Part shown: positions 17,208 to 26,900 of the stretch, in pieces
Layout: the number at the start of each line of letters is the position of its first letter
How positions within the stretch are numbered: the first letter of the stretch is position 1
Assembly (NCBI GenBank): GCA_017859745.1
Contig: JAFMML010000031.1
Span: 1-38,820 of the forward strand
DNA: 38,820 nt
Reading direction: 5' to 3'
Source: Planctomycetota bacterium
GTDB taxonomy: Bacteria > Planctomycetota > Phycisphaerae > Phycisphaerales > SM1A02
Notes under the pieces: model-generated
Seen by the model: the letters and a program-made list of their open reading frames with translations, nothing else
Told to the model about the DNA's origin: nothing
The model's database searches: none
Program-made: the position numbers and the translations under genes

Positions 17208-18206
17208 TCAGGATGCTTCGGCCCGCGGGTGGGCGCGGTCGTACGCGTCGCGCATGCGGGCGTTGGAGAGGTGGGTGTACACCTGGGTGCTCGACAGCGA
17301 CTGGTGCCCGAGCAGTTCCTGAACGGAACGGAGATCGGCGCCGTTGTCGAGCAGGTGCGTCGCGAAGCTGTGCCGAATGGTGTGCGGGCTGATGTTGGGA
17401 TCGAGACCCACCTCGGCGAGGTACTTGGAGACCTTTCGTCGCACCGAGCGGCTGCTGAGCCGACTTCCGTGCTTGTTCACGAACAGCGGGGAGTCCGGCG
17501 CCGCCACCGCTCCGGCGCGGGCGAGGTCCGCGTCGAGCATCGCGAGGTAGTGTCGCAAGGCGGCGAGGGCGTGCGATCCGAGCGGAACCAGACGCTCGCG
17601 GCGTCCCTTGCCCCGAATGACGATCGCCTCGCCGGCCTCGTTGAGATCGCCACGGTCGATGCCGACGACCTCGCTGACACGGATGCCCGTCGAGTAGAGC
17701 GTCTCGAGAATCGCCCGATCGCGGGCACCAAGCAGATCGTTGGGATCCGGAGCGGACAGCAGACGCTCGATCTCGTCGACGCTGATCGCCTTGGGCAGTC
17801 GCTTGGCCTGCTTCGGGGTGCGGATCAGCACCATCGGATTGGAACGAACCAGACCCCGTCGCTCCGCCCACTTGTGGAACGACCGCAGCGTGGCGATCTT
17901 CCGAGCCATGGTGGCGGCGGAGTAGTTCTGCTCGCTCATCCGCACGAGAAAGGCGCGAATGGTCTCGGGATCGGATGCCATCAGCCGACCGGTGGCGGTG
18001 TTCATGAACTCGTCCGCCGACTCGGGTCCGGCGTCGAGGGCGGCCTGCTCGGTCGCCGGGTTCTCGTCGAGACCGAACTCGCCGGTCATGAACTCGATGA
18101 ACTGGCGGAGATCGAGGCCGTAGCAGCGGCTCGTGTAGGGACTGAAGTGCCGTTCGTCGGTCAGGTAGGTCAGGAACTGCTCGACGAGGGGGAGATGCTG
18201 GCTCAT
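17208..18206 (-). CDS. xerC: Tyrosine site-specific recombinase, XerC/XerD type
   Basis: Xer recombinases resolve chromosome dimers at dif sites. The 332-residue protein has the full catalytic set: Arg176 (TGIRVSEV), Lys200 (RGKGRRERLV), His275 and Arg278 (HTIRHSFATHLL), His301 (ELLGHQSLS) and Tyr310 (TQVYTHL). The ending YDRAHPRA resembles XerC more than XerD, but the subtype is not certain. An insertion of about 30 residues (roughly 43-75) sits in the N-terminal core-binding domain, making the protein longer than the usual 295-310. Its ATG overlaps the stop of a possible 32-codon ORF (ATGA). The methyltransferase follows downstream on the same strand. Nothing nearby suggests a phage or integrative element. 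Confidence 0.92.
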   Translation of the reverse strand: MSQHLPLVEQFLTYLTDERHFSPYTSRCYGLDLRQFIEFMTGEFGLDENPATEQAALDAGPESADEFMNTATGRLMASDPETIRAFLVRMSEQNYSAATMARKIATLRSFHKWAERRGLVRSNPMVLIRTPKQAKRLPKAISVDEIERLLSAPDPNDLLGARDRAILETLYSTGIRVSEVVGIDRGDLNEAGEAIVIRGKGRRERLVPLGSHALAALRHYLAMLDADLARAGAVAAPDSPLFVNKHGSRLSSRSVRRKVSKYLAEVGLDPNISPHTIRHSFATHLLDNGADLRSVQELLGHQSLSSTQVYTHLSNARMRDAYDRAHPRAEAS

Positions 18207-18301
18207 GTCTTCGGCCTCGTGTCGGGCACCTCGTGCCCGCTGGGGTCGCTTCCGGGCTCGGCTGCAGATGCGTCGCCGGGAGGGAAATCGTCCGGGGTCA
18301 T
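18203..18301 (-). CDS. Possible 32-codon ORF coupled to xerC
   Basis: An ATG at 18301 is preceded by GGGAG (18308-18312) at 6-nt spacing. The ORF ends in a TGA that overlaps the xerC ATG (ATGA at 18203-18206). The peptide starts MTPDDFPPGDASAAEPG and is acidic and Pro-rich, with no recognisable domain. The same frame is open further upstream to a TTG at 18442. The arrangement fits a translationally coupled leader or small protein, but the sequence could be open by chance in GC-rich DNA. Confidence 0.35.
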   Translation of the reverse strand: MTPDDFPPGDASAAEPGSDPSGHEVPDTRPKT

Positions 18302-18495
18302 GTGGATCTCCCGCCCGATTCCGATATCGGTCCGGAACGACCTTGGGTTGAGCAGACTTATCGGGCAGGTCGGTCGAATCTCGCGAGGATTCCCCGCCGC
18401 CGACGGCGACGCGTCCGAAAAGATCCCCGGTGCCGGTTCCAAGTCGCCGACGGCGACCCCGAACGTGCCTCTGCCCCCTACACTCGTCGTTTCGC

Positions 18496-18568
18496 GATTC
18501 CGTAGCTCAGTTGGCAGAGCAAGCGACTTTTAATCGCTAGGTCCTGGGTTCGAGCCCCAGCGGAATCA
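18496..18568 (+). tRNA. tRNA-Lys(UUU)
   Basis: A complete 73-nt cloverleaf is visible. The acceptor stem is GATTCCG (18496-18502) paired with CGGAATC (18561-18567), with discriminator A. The D stem is GCTC/GAGC. The anticodon stem AGCGA/TCGCT holds loop CTTTTAA, so the anticodon is TTT (Lys). The T stem CTGGG/CCCAG holds loop TTCGAGC. CCA is not encoded. A TACACT box at 18479-18484 could be a -10 element, but no good -35 is seen. Confidence 0.97.
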
Positions 18569-18683
18569 GTGGAGACGGCGGTGCCATGTCCGGCCCGCCT
18601 CCTCTGCGATCCACCGCTTCCTCCGGACTGCGAGTCCCCCGCTCCATGGTCGGCCACCCTCCTCAGGAAGAGCGATTCCCGGC

Positions 18684-21600
18684 ATGATCCTGCACGCGGT
18701 CTGGACCCGCCGACAACTCCATTTCTGGGTCGAAGGACGTCCGGAGGCTGTCGCCCCGCCGGCGGCGGGACCACGGCACCCCCACGCCCGGCCGGCTGCG
18801 GAGATCGCGGACCTCGTCGCCGCCTCGCTGAGAAGCCGGGGGGTCGAATCCACACGGGTCGGCAAGGAGGTCGCCGTCGACCTGCTGCTCCCATGCGCCG
18901 AGGGCGAGGGGGTCCTGCCGAGTCCGAGGATGCTGGCACTCATCGGTGGCGACCCCACCGAGCGGGCGGTGACTCTCGAGTCCATCGAGGTTCCCGCCAT
19001 CGCCATCGATTCCCATCTGGCCGTCCCGACCCTCCTGTCCCTCGAGCATGTCGAGGAGGACCGCCTGATGCTGGGCCACGACCTGCGGTTCTGGACGAGC
19101 CTGGCGCGCAGCACCGCCGAGTGGCTCGGCGATCAGCGGGTGGTCCCCACGCTCGTCGCAGAGGCTCCAGGTCGACTCGATGCGAGTTGGAGCCACTGGG
19201 CCGGAGACCGCGACAGTCGCCACCGACTCGAACTGCTCGCCGCGGGCATGCCGCTGGCCGCGCGATGCGGGCGCGACAGTCCCGGCGACTCGTCGGGCGT
19301 TCTCGAGCAGGCGCTCGCCGCGTGGACCGACGCCCTGGTCCGGCGGATCCTCGAGCAGGAGGACTTCGGCGAAGCTCTCGAACAATGGGAGGGTTCGTCC
19401 GATCCTCACGTCACCTGGCTCCGTGGTCTGCTTGGATCGTCGGGGCGAATCGACGCGGATGGCCTCGAACTCCCCCGCCGGGTTCGCAGTTGGCTCAGTC
19501 GCCTCGAGACCGACGCGCCGACCGGCCGGAGTCGACTGGCGCTGCGCATCGAAGAGCCCGACGCGAAGGAGTCCGACGGCGATCGCTCCGGCGTGCGCTG
19601 GAAGGTCCAATTCGGTCTCGCCGATCCATCGATCACCGACAGCGAGCGTTTCGGGAGTTGGATGGCCGCAGAGGACATCTGGGCGGGCCAGTTCGCCTCG
19701 CCCGCCGGCGGAACCCCTCTCGAGGAGGTCCTGCTGACCGAACTGGCGTCCGCAGCGAGGATCTGGGCACCGATCGAGCGGTCGCTGGCCGACACCTCGC
19801 CCACCGGTCTCGAACTGGCCACGCGCGAGGTCTACGCCCTGCTCAGCGAGCACCGACCGATCCTCGAAGAGGCGGGCATTCGGGTGGAGATTCCCTCGTG
19901 GTGGGGCGATCCCTCCCATCGCCTGGGCGTCAAACTGCATCTCGACGGAGAGGAGTCCTCCAGCGGGTCCGGTCTGGACCGGGTCGTCAACTACCGATGG
20001 GACCTCGTTCTGGGGGGCGAGAGCATCTCGTTCGAGCGGTTCCGAAACCTGGCTGCGGACGGGGTTCCGCTGGTGCGGCTCGATGGTCGTTGGGTGGAGA
20101 TTCGACCCGACGACCTCGCGGCGGCGAAGGCCTTCCTCGAACGCGGCGTCGAAGGGCAGGCGAGCCTTGGCGAAGCGCTGCGCATGGCCCATGGCTTCGA
20201 CGCGGCCGAGTCTGCGCTGCCACGACTGGGTGTCGAGGCCACCGGCTGGATCGCGGACCTGATCGACGGGACCAGCGAGGCCCGCTTCGAGGCGATCGAA
20301 CCACCGCAGGCCTTCCTCGGCGAACTACGCCCCTACCAGCGATCCGGTCTCTCCTGGCTGACCTTCCTCGATCGCCTCGGGCTCGGCGCCTGCCTTGCCG
20401 ACGACATGGGACTGGGCAAGACCATCCAACTGATCGCGCTTCTGCAGCACGAACGCCTGGACGACGCGCAACCGGGTCCGACGCTGATCGTGGCGCCCAT
20501 GAGCGTGGTGGGCAACTGGCAACGCGAGATCGGGCGGTTCGCGCCGGAACTCTCGGTGCATCGCCACCACGGTCTCGATCGCCCGATGGGAGATCGCTTC
20601 ATCGAGATCGCCGGCGAAAGCGACGTCGTGCTGACGACCTACGGCCTGGTGGGCCGCGACCTCGAACTTCTTCAGCGCCAGCACTGGCGTCGGGTGGTGC
20701 TCGACGAAGCCCAGCACGTCAAGAACCCACCGACCAAGCAGGCCTCCGCCATTCGAAGCCTGCCCTGCTCGCAGCGGATCGCCCTCACCGGCACCCCGGT
20801 CGAGAACCGCCTGAGCGAACTGTGGTCGATCATGGACTTCTGCTGCCCCGGCTATCTCGGAACCTCCGGGGACTTTCGACGTCGATTCGCGGTTCCGATC
20901 GAGCGGCATCGCGATCCGATGCAGGCGGAACGCCTCCGTTCGCTGGTGCGCCCGTTCGTGCTGCGTCGACTCAAGACCGATCCCACGGTGATCTCCGATC
21001 TCCCGCCGCTCGTGGAGAGCCGTCAGCAGGTGCCGCTGACCGACGAACAGGCGACGCTCTACGAGTCGGCGGTCTCCGGCATGCTCCGAAACATCGACCA
21101 GTCGACGGGCATGCGGCGCAAGGGCCTCGTCCTCGCCGGCCTCGTGCGCCTGAAGCAGATCTGCAACCACCCGGCGCACTTCCTCGGCGAGCGGGTCGGA
21201 GAGACGACCTCGCCGGACGAGTTCGCGGCTCGATCGGGCAAGATGCTTCGGCTGATGGAGATGCTCGAGGAGATGATCGCGGCCGGCGATCGCGCCCTGC
21301 TCTTCACCCAGTACCGGGAGATGGGGCATCTGATCGCCCCCGTGATCCGCCGGGCCTTCGACATCGACCCGATCTTCCTGCACGGCGGTGTCACCAGCGC
21401 GAAGCGCGAGCAGCTCGTGGACCGGTTCCAGTCCGACGATCCCTCCTGCCCGATCTTCATCCTCTCGCTGCGGGCCGGTGGCGTCGGTCTCAACCTGACC
21501 TCGGCGCGGCACGTCATCCACTACGACCGCTGGTGGAATCCCGCCGTCGAGAACCAGGCCACGGACCGCGCCTTCCGAATCGGGCAGACCCGCACCGTCC

Positions 21601-21785
21601 ACGTCCACAAGATGATCGCCTCGGGCACGCTCGAGGAGCGCATCGACCGCATGATCGAGGAGAAGATCGAACTGGCGAAGCAGGTCATCGGCAGCGGCGA
21701 GTCGTGGCTGACCGAGCTCTCGACCAACCAGCTCCGAAGCCTGCTCGAACTGCGCGACGGGGCTCTGGAGGAGATCGCGACATGA
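18684..21785 (+). CDS. SNF2-family helicase-like ATPase
   Basis: This 1033-residue SF2 ATPase of the SNF2/Swi2 family probably translocates on DNA or remodels protein-DNA complexes. The N-terminal half (about 1-540) lacks clear motifs and corresponds to the bacterial SNF2-associated region. The ATPase core has DDMGLGKT (573-580, Walker A), DEAQH (from 674, Walker B), LTGTPVENRLSELWS, the C-lobe SLRAGGVGLNLTSA (about 928), and QATDRAFRIGQTR. The ATG at 18684 is used, with only a weak upstream purine stretch. Its TGA overlaps the ATG of the SWIM gene (ATGA at 21782-21785). This SNF2-SWIM pairing is known from other bacteria and suggests the two act together. Confidence 0.94.
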   Translation: MILHAVWTRRQLHFWVEGRPEAVAPPAAGPRHPHARPAAEIADLVAASLRSRGVESTRVGKEVAVDLLLPCAEGEGVLPSPRMLALIGGDPTERAVTLESIEVPAIAIDSHLAVPTLLSLEHVEEDRLMLGHDLRFWTSLARSTAEWLGDQRVVPTLVAEAPGRLDASWSHWAGDRDSRHRLELLAAGMPLAARCGRDSPGDSSGVLEQALAAWTDALVRRILEQEDFGEALEQWEGSSDPHVTWLRGLLGSSGRIDADGLELPRRVRSWLSRLETDAPTGRSRLALRIEEPDAKESDGDRSGVRWKVQFGLADPSITDSERFGSWMAAEDIWAGQFASPAGGTPLEEVLLTELASAARIWAPIERSLADTSPTGLELATREVYALLSEHRPILEEAGIRVEIPSWWGDPSHRLGVKLHLDGEESSSGSGLDRVVNYRWDLVLGGESISFERFRNLAADGVPLVRLDGRWVEIRPDDLAAAKAFLERGVEGQASLGEALRMAHGFDAAESALPRLGVEATGWIADLIDGTSEARFEAIEPPQAFLGELRPYQRSGLSWLTFLDRLGLGACLADDMGLGKTIQLIALLQHERLDDAQPGPTLIVAPMSVVGNWQREIGRFAPELSVHRHHGLDRPMGDRFIEIAGESDVVLTTYGLVGRDLELLQRQHWRRVVLDEAQHVKNPPTKQASAIRSLPCSQRIALTGTPVENRLSELWSIMDFCCPGYLGTSGDFRRRFAVPIERHRDPMQAERLRSLVRPFVLRRLKTDPTVISDLPPLVESRQQVPLTDEQATLYESAVSGMLRNIDQSTGMRRKGLVLAGLVRLKQICNHPAHFLGERVGETTSPDEFAARSGKMLRLMEMLEEMIAAGDRALLFTQYREMGHLIAPVIRRAFDIDPIFLHGGVTSAKREQLVDRFQSDDPSCPIFILSLRAGGVGLNLTSARHVIHYDRWWNPAVENQATDRAFRIGQTRTVHVHKMIASGTLEERIDRMIEEKIELAKQVIGSGESWLTELSTNQLRSLLELRDGALEEIAT

Positions 21786-22876
21786 ACCGCCCTCCGCACG
21801 AGCCGTTGCGACCGATGTCGCGGCGAGGCGACGGCCCCCGCAGGGTTCCCGGGGGGCATCGGATCATGCGCGAGTCGGATCACGGTCCGTGGCCGTGGCC
21901 GGCGGAAGGCTGGCATCGCCTGCTGCCGGCCTCGGACTCCGACGAGGCCGCTGCGGGTCTCGCCTACGCCAGGAGCGGCCAGATCGCGACGCTCAAGATC
22001 GAGTCCGGCGTCGTCGCCGCGACCGTGCAGGGGCACGCAGGTCGCCCGTACACGACCACGGTGCGCTGGGCACCGCTGAGTCGTGCCATCGTCGATCGCT
22101 TCGTGTCGCTTCTCGCCGCCGACGGCGCCGTCGCCGGCGCCGTGCTGCTCGACGAACTGCCCCCTCGGGTCGAACTCCTGCTTGCCGAGGCGGGCGCCGA
22201 ACTGCGCCCTCCCGACCCCGAGGCCGGCGCAGTCGCCGACGAGGCCGTTGCGGTGCACTGCTCCTGCGCTCGCGCAACTGGATGCCGCCATCAAGTGGCC
22301 CTTGCCTGGCTGCTGCAGGAACGGTGGGCCGAGGACCCGTGGCGACTGCTCGAACTCCGCGGCCTGTCGCGGGCGGATCTTCAGGATCGCATTCGCCTCG
22401 AGCGACGGGCCGGCACCGAGTCCGCCGAGACCGGCCCCGCCGAGCCGGGAACCGTCTGGACCGCTCCGATCGGCTCGTTCTGGCGCCCCGGTCCGTCGAT
22501 CGGCGAACTCGACGCGATGCCCCCGGCGCACCATGCGCCGCTGGCGATCCTGCGTCGGCTGGGACCGTCGCCGCTGGAAGGCCGATTCCCGCTGGTCGGC
22601 CTGCTCGACAGCGCTCTCGAGGCGATCGCCCAGGAGGGTCGACGTCTGTCGACGATCGGCGACGCCGAGGTGGAGCTGGATCTCGACGAGCACGAGGACG
22701 GAGAGGCCGCCCGCACCGCCTCTGCGAACGCCGACGACGACCCAGCGACCGCCGGAGAGAACTCGACCGATCGCGCTGGGACGATCGAGACGACTCCTGC
22801 CGCAGCCTCGCCGCTTCCCAAGGCCCGCCGTGCGACCGCCAAGCGGATCGATCGCGGCCATCGCGGCACGGCCTGA
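21782..22876 (+). CDS. SWIM zinc-finger protein paired with the SNF2 ATPase
   Basis: This 364-residue protein contains a SWIM-type zinc site CxCx(5)CxH (HCSCARATGCRH), at about residues 158-169, followed by a helix (QVALAWLLQERW). SWIM domains are thought to bind DNA or protein. The N-terminal region contains PWPAEGWHRLLPASD and a repeated alpha-beta pattern. The C-terminus is acidic and then basic (KARRATAKRIDRGHRG) and probably disordered. The ATG overlaps the SNF2 stop by ATGA, so translation is almost certainly coupled. The pair probably forms a complex with the SWIM protein as targeting subunit, which is inference from gene pairing. Confidence 0.88.
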   Translation: MNRPPHEPLRPMSRRGDGPRRVPGGHRIMRESDHGPWPWPAEGWHRLLPASDSDEAAAGLAYARSGQIATLKIESGVVAATVQGHAGRPYTTTVRWAPLSRAIVDRFVSLLAADGAVAGAVLLDELPPRVELLLAEAGAELRPPDPEAGAVADEAVAVHCSCARATGCRHQVALAWLLQERWAEDPWRLLELRGLSRADLQDRIRLERRAGTESAETGPAEPGTVWTAPIGSFWRPGPSIGELDAMPPAHHAPLAILRRLGPSPLEGRFPLVGLLDSALEAIAQEGRRLSTIGDAEVELDLDEHEDGEAARTASANADDDPATAGENSTDRAGTIETTPAAASPLPKARRATAKRIDRGHRGTA

Positions 22877-22912
22877 CCCGAGCGGTCCCGAGCTCGCTCG
22901 AGCGTGCTCTCG

Positions 22913-22931
22913 TCGCAGGCCATGCCTGCGA
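22913..22931. terminator. 19-bp hairpin between convergent genes, possible terminator
   Basis: TCGCAGGC (22913-22920) and GCCTGCGA (22924-22931) form a perfect 8-bp stem with a 3-nt CAT loop. It lies in the 58-bp gap between the convergent SWIM and lipoprotein genes. No T-tract follows on either strand, so intrinsic terminator function is doubtful. Confidence 0.35.
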
Positions 22932-22934
22932 TGC

Positions 22935-23735
22935 TCACTCGCCCGGGCGACGTCGTCTCCACGTTCCCTCGAACATCTCCGACTCGCCCAAGCCGTCGGC
23001 CGATGCCGCCTCGAGGAGGAGCGACCCGCCGAACTCGAAGCGATGGCGCAGCTCGACTTCGCCTGCACCGATCGAAGCGACCCCCGAAGGTTCGGGCACC
23101 ACCGAAACGATCTCGCCCGCCGATGCGTACGTGCCCGCACGACGGGGCGACGTCGAGTCGGCGGCACGGAGTTCGAACCGGCCCGTTGGAAGCAGGCGAA
23201 GTCCGGCACGCTCCCCGCCGTCCTCCACCCTCACCCAGTCGCCCACCAAGGGCGACCAGTCGCAATAGGACTGTTCGCGGGCAACCCAACGCTCCCCGTC
23301 CCGCACCCACTCGTGGGCGATCCGATCGATGGAACGCGCCTCCCCCCGCACCGTGGCGACGCTGGTCACCGTCCGAACCCGGTCGGGACGATGGAACAGG
23401 ACGCTGGTCTCGACGAACTCGACGGAGACGGGTTCGACCGAACGGCCGATCTCCTCGATGAACTCCTCCGCCGACCCATAGGCGAGTCGACCGATCAGAT
23501 GCACCGCTGCCGAAGCGTCGAAGACCTTCGCGGGATCCGCCAGCGGATTCCCGTTCATGGCCTGTTCGAGGGTCTTCAACTGCGCCGCGATCTCCGGGGG
23601 CACCGCCCGATCGGCCTCGTCGCCCCCGGAAGCGCTTGCCCCACCGCATCCGATGCCGAGAAACGACGCCAACAGCACGAGAACGCCCGCGCAGATCTGC
23701 CGCCGTGGACCACTTGCTCCTTCTCGCAGAACCAT
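22935..23735 (-). CDS. Predicted lipoprotein with NTF2-like and C-terminal beta domain
   Basis: The 266-residue protein has a signal peptide with hydrophobic core GVLVLLASFLGIG and lipobox LGIGC, with predicted lipidated Cys30. The first half of the mature part (about 50-150) has a helix-then-strand pattern resembling SnoaL/NTF2-like folds. The second half (about 165-260) begins LVGDWVRVEDGG and has beta strands resembling small lipocalin-like domains ending GTWRRRRPGE. Both fold calls are tentative. The start at 23735 is chosen for the signal peptide, since the frame is open upstream. The tricorn-type protease gene lies upstream on the same strand with a 204-bp gap. No function can be assigned. 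Confidence 0.65.
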   Translation of the reverse strand: MVLREGASGPRRQICAGVLVLLASFLGIGCGGASASGGDEADRAVPPEIAAQLKTLEQAMNGNPLADPAKVFDASAAVHLIGRLAYGSAEEFIEEIGRSVEPVSVEFVETSVLFHRPDRVRTVTSVATVRGEARSIDRIAHEWVRDGERWVAREQSYCDWSPLVGDWVRVEDGGERAGLRLLPTGRFELRAADSTSPRRAGTYASAGEIVSVVPEPSGVASIGAGEVELRHRFEFGGSLLLEAASADGLGESEMFEGTWRRRRPGE

Positions 23736-23939
23736 GGGTGTCCCCCAACCTGGTGCCGATGAACCACCGTGTCCCTGCACGCTATCGGGAGGGATCCACG
23801 CGACCAGCACAAAGCAGGCAAATCGCGCAAGTTCGGGGCGAACTTCCCGTCCGCGGGCCCCCAAGGTTCACACTTGCGGTTGTATGTGGATCCTGTGGCA
23901 CGAATCGGCAACGAACGACCTGTCGCGGGTCCGCCGCAA

Positions 23940-26900
23940 CTACGGCGAACCCGTCTCTCCATCGAGGCGACCAAGCAGGTCCCGGACCGCGGCTTCGAGT
24001 TGGGCATCGCGTCCGGCGACCTCGTCCTCGGGAGTCTGCGGCACCATCAGATCGGGCACGGCGCCGTTGTTCTCCATGTCGGTCCCGTCGGGCAGGTACC
24101 ACCCTCTGAAGGGCATCCGGATCGAACTGCCGTCGAGCAGCGTGTGCCGACCCGTCGAGATCACGCTTCCGTGGGTGGGCATGCCGACCAGGGTGCCGCG
24201 GCCGAGCGTCTTGAACGCGTGCGAGACGATTTCGGCATTGGAATAGCTCTTCTCGTTGCAAAGCATGTTGATCGGGAGGACGTATCGCTGAATGAAGAGG
24301 CGATCCCGGGGGTAGCCGGTGGTCATCGACGGATCGGCACCGCGCGGCACGGTGTAGGCGTGCGGCTGGACCATGATCGAGGAGAGCAGCCGGTCGGCGG
24401 TGAAGCCGCCGCCGTTGTTGCGAACGTCGATCAGCAGCCCCTCGCGCCCATCGGCCGCCGCGAACAGATCGCCCTCGAACGCTTCCAGAGACTCGGTGTT
24501 CATCGAGCGGACATGGGTGTAGCCCAGCCGTCCGCCCGACCACTCCTCGACGAGCTCCGCCGCACGCTGCTGCGTCGCGTCGTAGACCAGATCCCTCAGT
24601 CTTCCGGACGACACCGGCACCAGCAGGCAGGTCGTCTCGACCACCGAGCCATCCTCCCGCTCGCGTCGGATCGAGACGGCGGTCTCCTCGCCGACCCGGC
24701 CCTGCAGTCGCCGCTCGAGGGTGTCGCCGACGGCGAGCGACTCGAACTCGATGCCGGTGACGACATCCCCCACCTCGAGCGGCGTCGTCGACCGTTCGGC
24801 CGGTCCTCCCGGAATGATCTCGAGCACGCGGAAACCGCCGCCTTCGACCGGCTCGCAGATCGCTCCCAGTCTTCCCTGCGACTCGCGGCGCGGCGAGGCG
24901 GGCGATTGCGCGCTCATGCCGAGGTGCGAACCGCTCAATTCGCCGAACAGGCGGTTGACCACCCACTCGAGTTCGTCAGGCGTTCGCGACGCGGCAGCCA
25001 ACTCGCGATAGCGAGCCGACAGTTCCGACCAGTCCAGTCCCTTCTCGGAGGGATCGAGGTAGAAGCCCTCGCCGAGGATGCGAGCGGCCTCGTCGAAGAG
25101 GGCGAGGTTCCGATCGACCCGGTCGATCTCCAGGCGTTCGTCGATCCCGTAGGTCTCGCCGTTTCCGCCGGCCGAGGGCCGGGTCTGTGCCCGCCCACCC
25201 GCGACGGTCACCAGCTTCGCGCCGTCGAGCGAGACGCCGCGGAGATCGGCCATGCCGCCGAGACGCTTCAGATCGCTGCCATCCCAATCGATCGCGTAGA
25301 TCCCCCGGCCCTCGTCGGGTCCCCCGTCGGCGGTGAACACCAGTCGATCGCCGGCCGGCATCAGCAGCAGATCCCGCTCGTCGCCGTCGATCCGCGTCAC
25401 CCGTCGAAGACGTCGGTGGGCGTCCTCGAGATCCTCGCGGTCGAAGGCGGGCTCGGCGGACTCCGGCGCTGACGCGGACGGCGTGCCGGTGTGCTGATCG
25501 GAGTCGTCGGTCGAGTCGCCGGCGGTTGCCTTCGAAGCGTCCTTCGCAGCAAGCGGCTTTCGCTTCTTGACCGCCTTGCCCTGCGCCTCGAAGTAGGCGT
25601 CGAGATCCCGACGGCTCATGCGGTCGAGATCGCGATCCAGAAGAACCATCCACACGTCCCCCTCGTCGCCGGTTCGGTCCGACACGAAGGCCAGGACCTT
25701 GCCGTCGGCGGAGAATCGGGGCTGGGCGTCGGTGTCGGGATGTCGCGTCACGTTGACCGGCTCCCCGTCGCCGTCTGCCGGGTACAGGTGGACGTCGCGG
25801 TTGAAGTCGCGATCGGAGACCGCCACCGCGATCCACTTCGAGTCCGGGCTCCAGACGTACTCGACCCCGGCATCCCAACCCGGCAGCAGCGTCCGAACCG
25901 TTCCATCGCCGAGATCGAGAAGACACACGTCGCCGCGGCCGCGTCGAAACGCCAACGACCGTCCGTCCGGCGAGGGTCTTGGCGTGCGATCCTCGGTCTC
26001 GGCGTCGAGCAGCCCCGAGACCTCGAACGTCAAGGCATCGGCCCATCGTGCCGGGTCTTGCGCCCGATCGGCGTCCGCATCCGCTTCGGCCGCGTCCTCG
26101 TCCGAGGCCGGCTCGTCCACGGAACCTTCGGTGTCTTCCCCGTCTTCTTCTGCAGCGTCGTCGGTGGTCTCAGGCTCGGAAGGCGTCGCTTGGGACTCCT
26201 CGGAGGAGGCGTCCTTCGTCGTCGAGTCGAAGTGGTCGCGAACCTCGCCGCGGGTGCGGTCGACGGTCGCGACGTACAGGCCATCCGTGCCGCTGCGATC
26301 ACTGGTGAAGAAGAGGCGCGTGCCGTCCGGACTCCAGGCGATGCCGTGCTCTCGGGCGATGCCGCGGGTGATCTGACGCGGCGAGCGTCCCTCTTCGGTC
26401 GCACGCACCCAGACATCTCCGTGAGCAACGACGGCCATGGTCTTCCCATCCGGCGAGAGCGCCGCCTCGGTGGCCTCGCGATCGAGATCGACGATGTCGA
26501 CCTGATCGGGGACATCGGCGGGCGCCGAGACCTCGAGGCGTCGCGGCCGCGCGTCGGGATCTCGCAGGTCGAGCGTCCACAGGCCGTCCCAGTTGGCGAA
26601 GACCGCGGTGCCACCGTCGGCACTTGCATCGAACCCGTGGACATCCCGCCCTCGCCAACGCGTCAATGTCGCCGCAGCGGGCATCGCCTTGTCCGGCCCG
26701 GGGATGGACAGCAGGTGGGCGTTCACGGTCTGGCCATCGCGATCCGAGAGGAAGGCGATGGCATCGTTGCCGACCCAGCGGGCGCTTCCGTCGTTGCCTG
26801 CCCAATCCGTCAGCCGGCGGAAGGAGCCGTCCTCACGATCGAAGAGCCACAGTTCCCGCGCGTCGGCACCGCGGTAGTGCCGTCGAATCCACGAGGCGCC

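Noticed and set aside
16414-18301. Methylase plus recombinase as a restriction-modification or defence island
   Set aside because: No restriction endonuclease, specificity subunit or known defence gene is adjacent. The SNF2-SWIM pair alone is not evidence of a defence system.
17208-18568. A tyrosine recombinase beside a tRNA gene as a sign of an integrative element
   Set aside because: The recombinase is of the housekeeping Xer type. No duplicated tRNA end, phage genes or cargo island is seen, and the flanking genes are ordinary.
18569-22876. A 1435-codon plus-strand open frame across the SNF2 gene
   Set aside because: Only its last part (21782-22876) is a gene, the SWIM protein. Before that it is an Arg/Pro-rich shadow of the SNF2 frame, kept open by high GC content.
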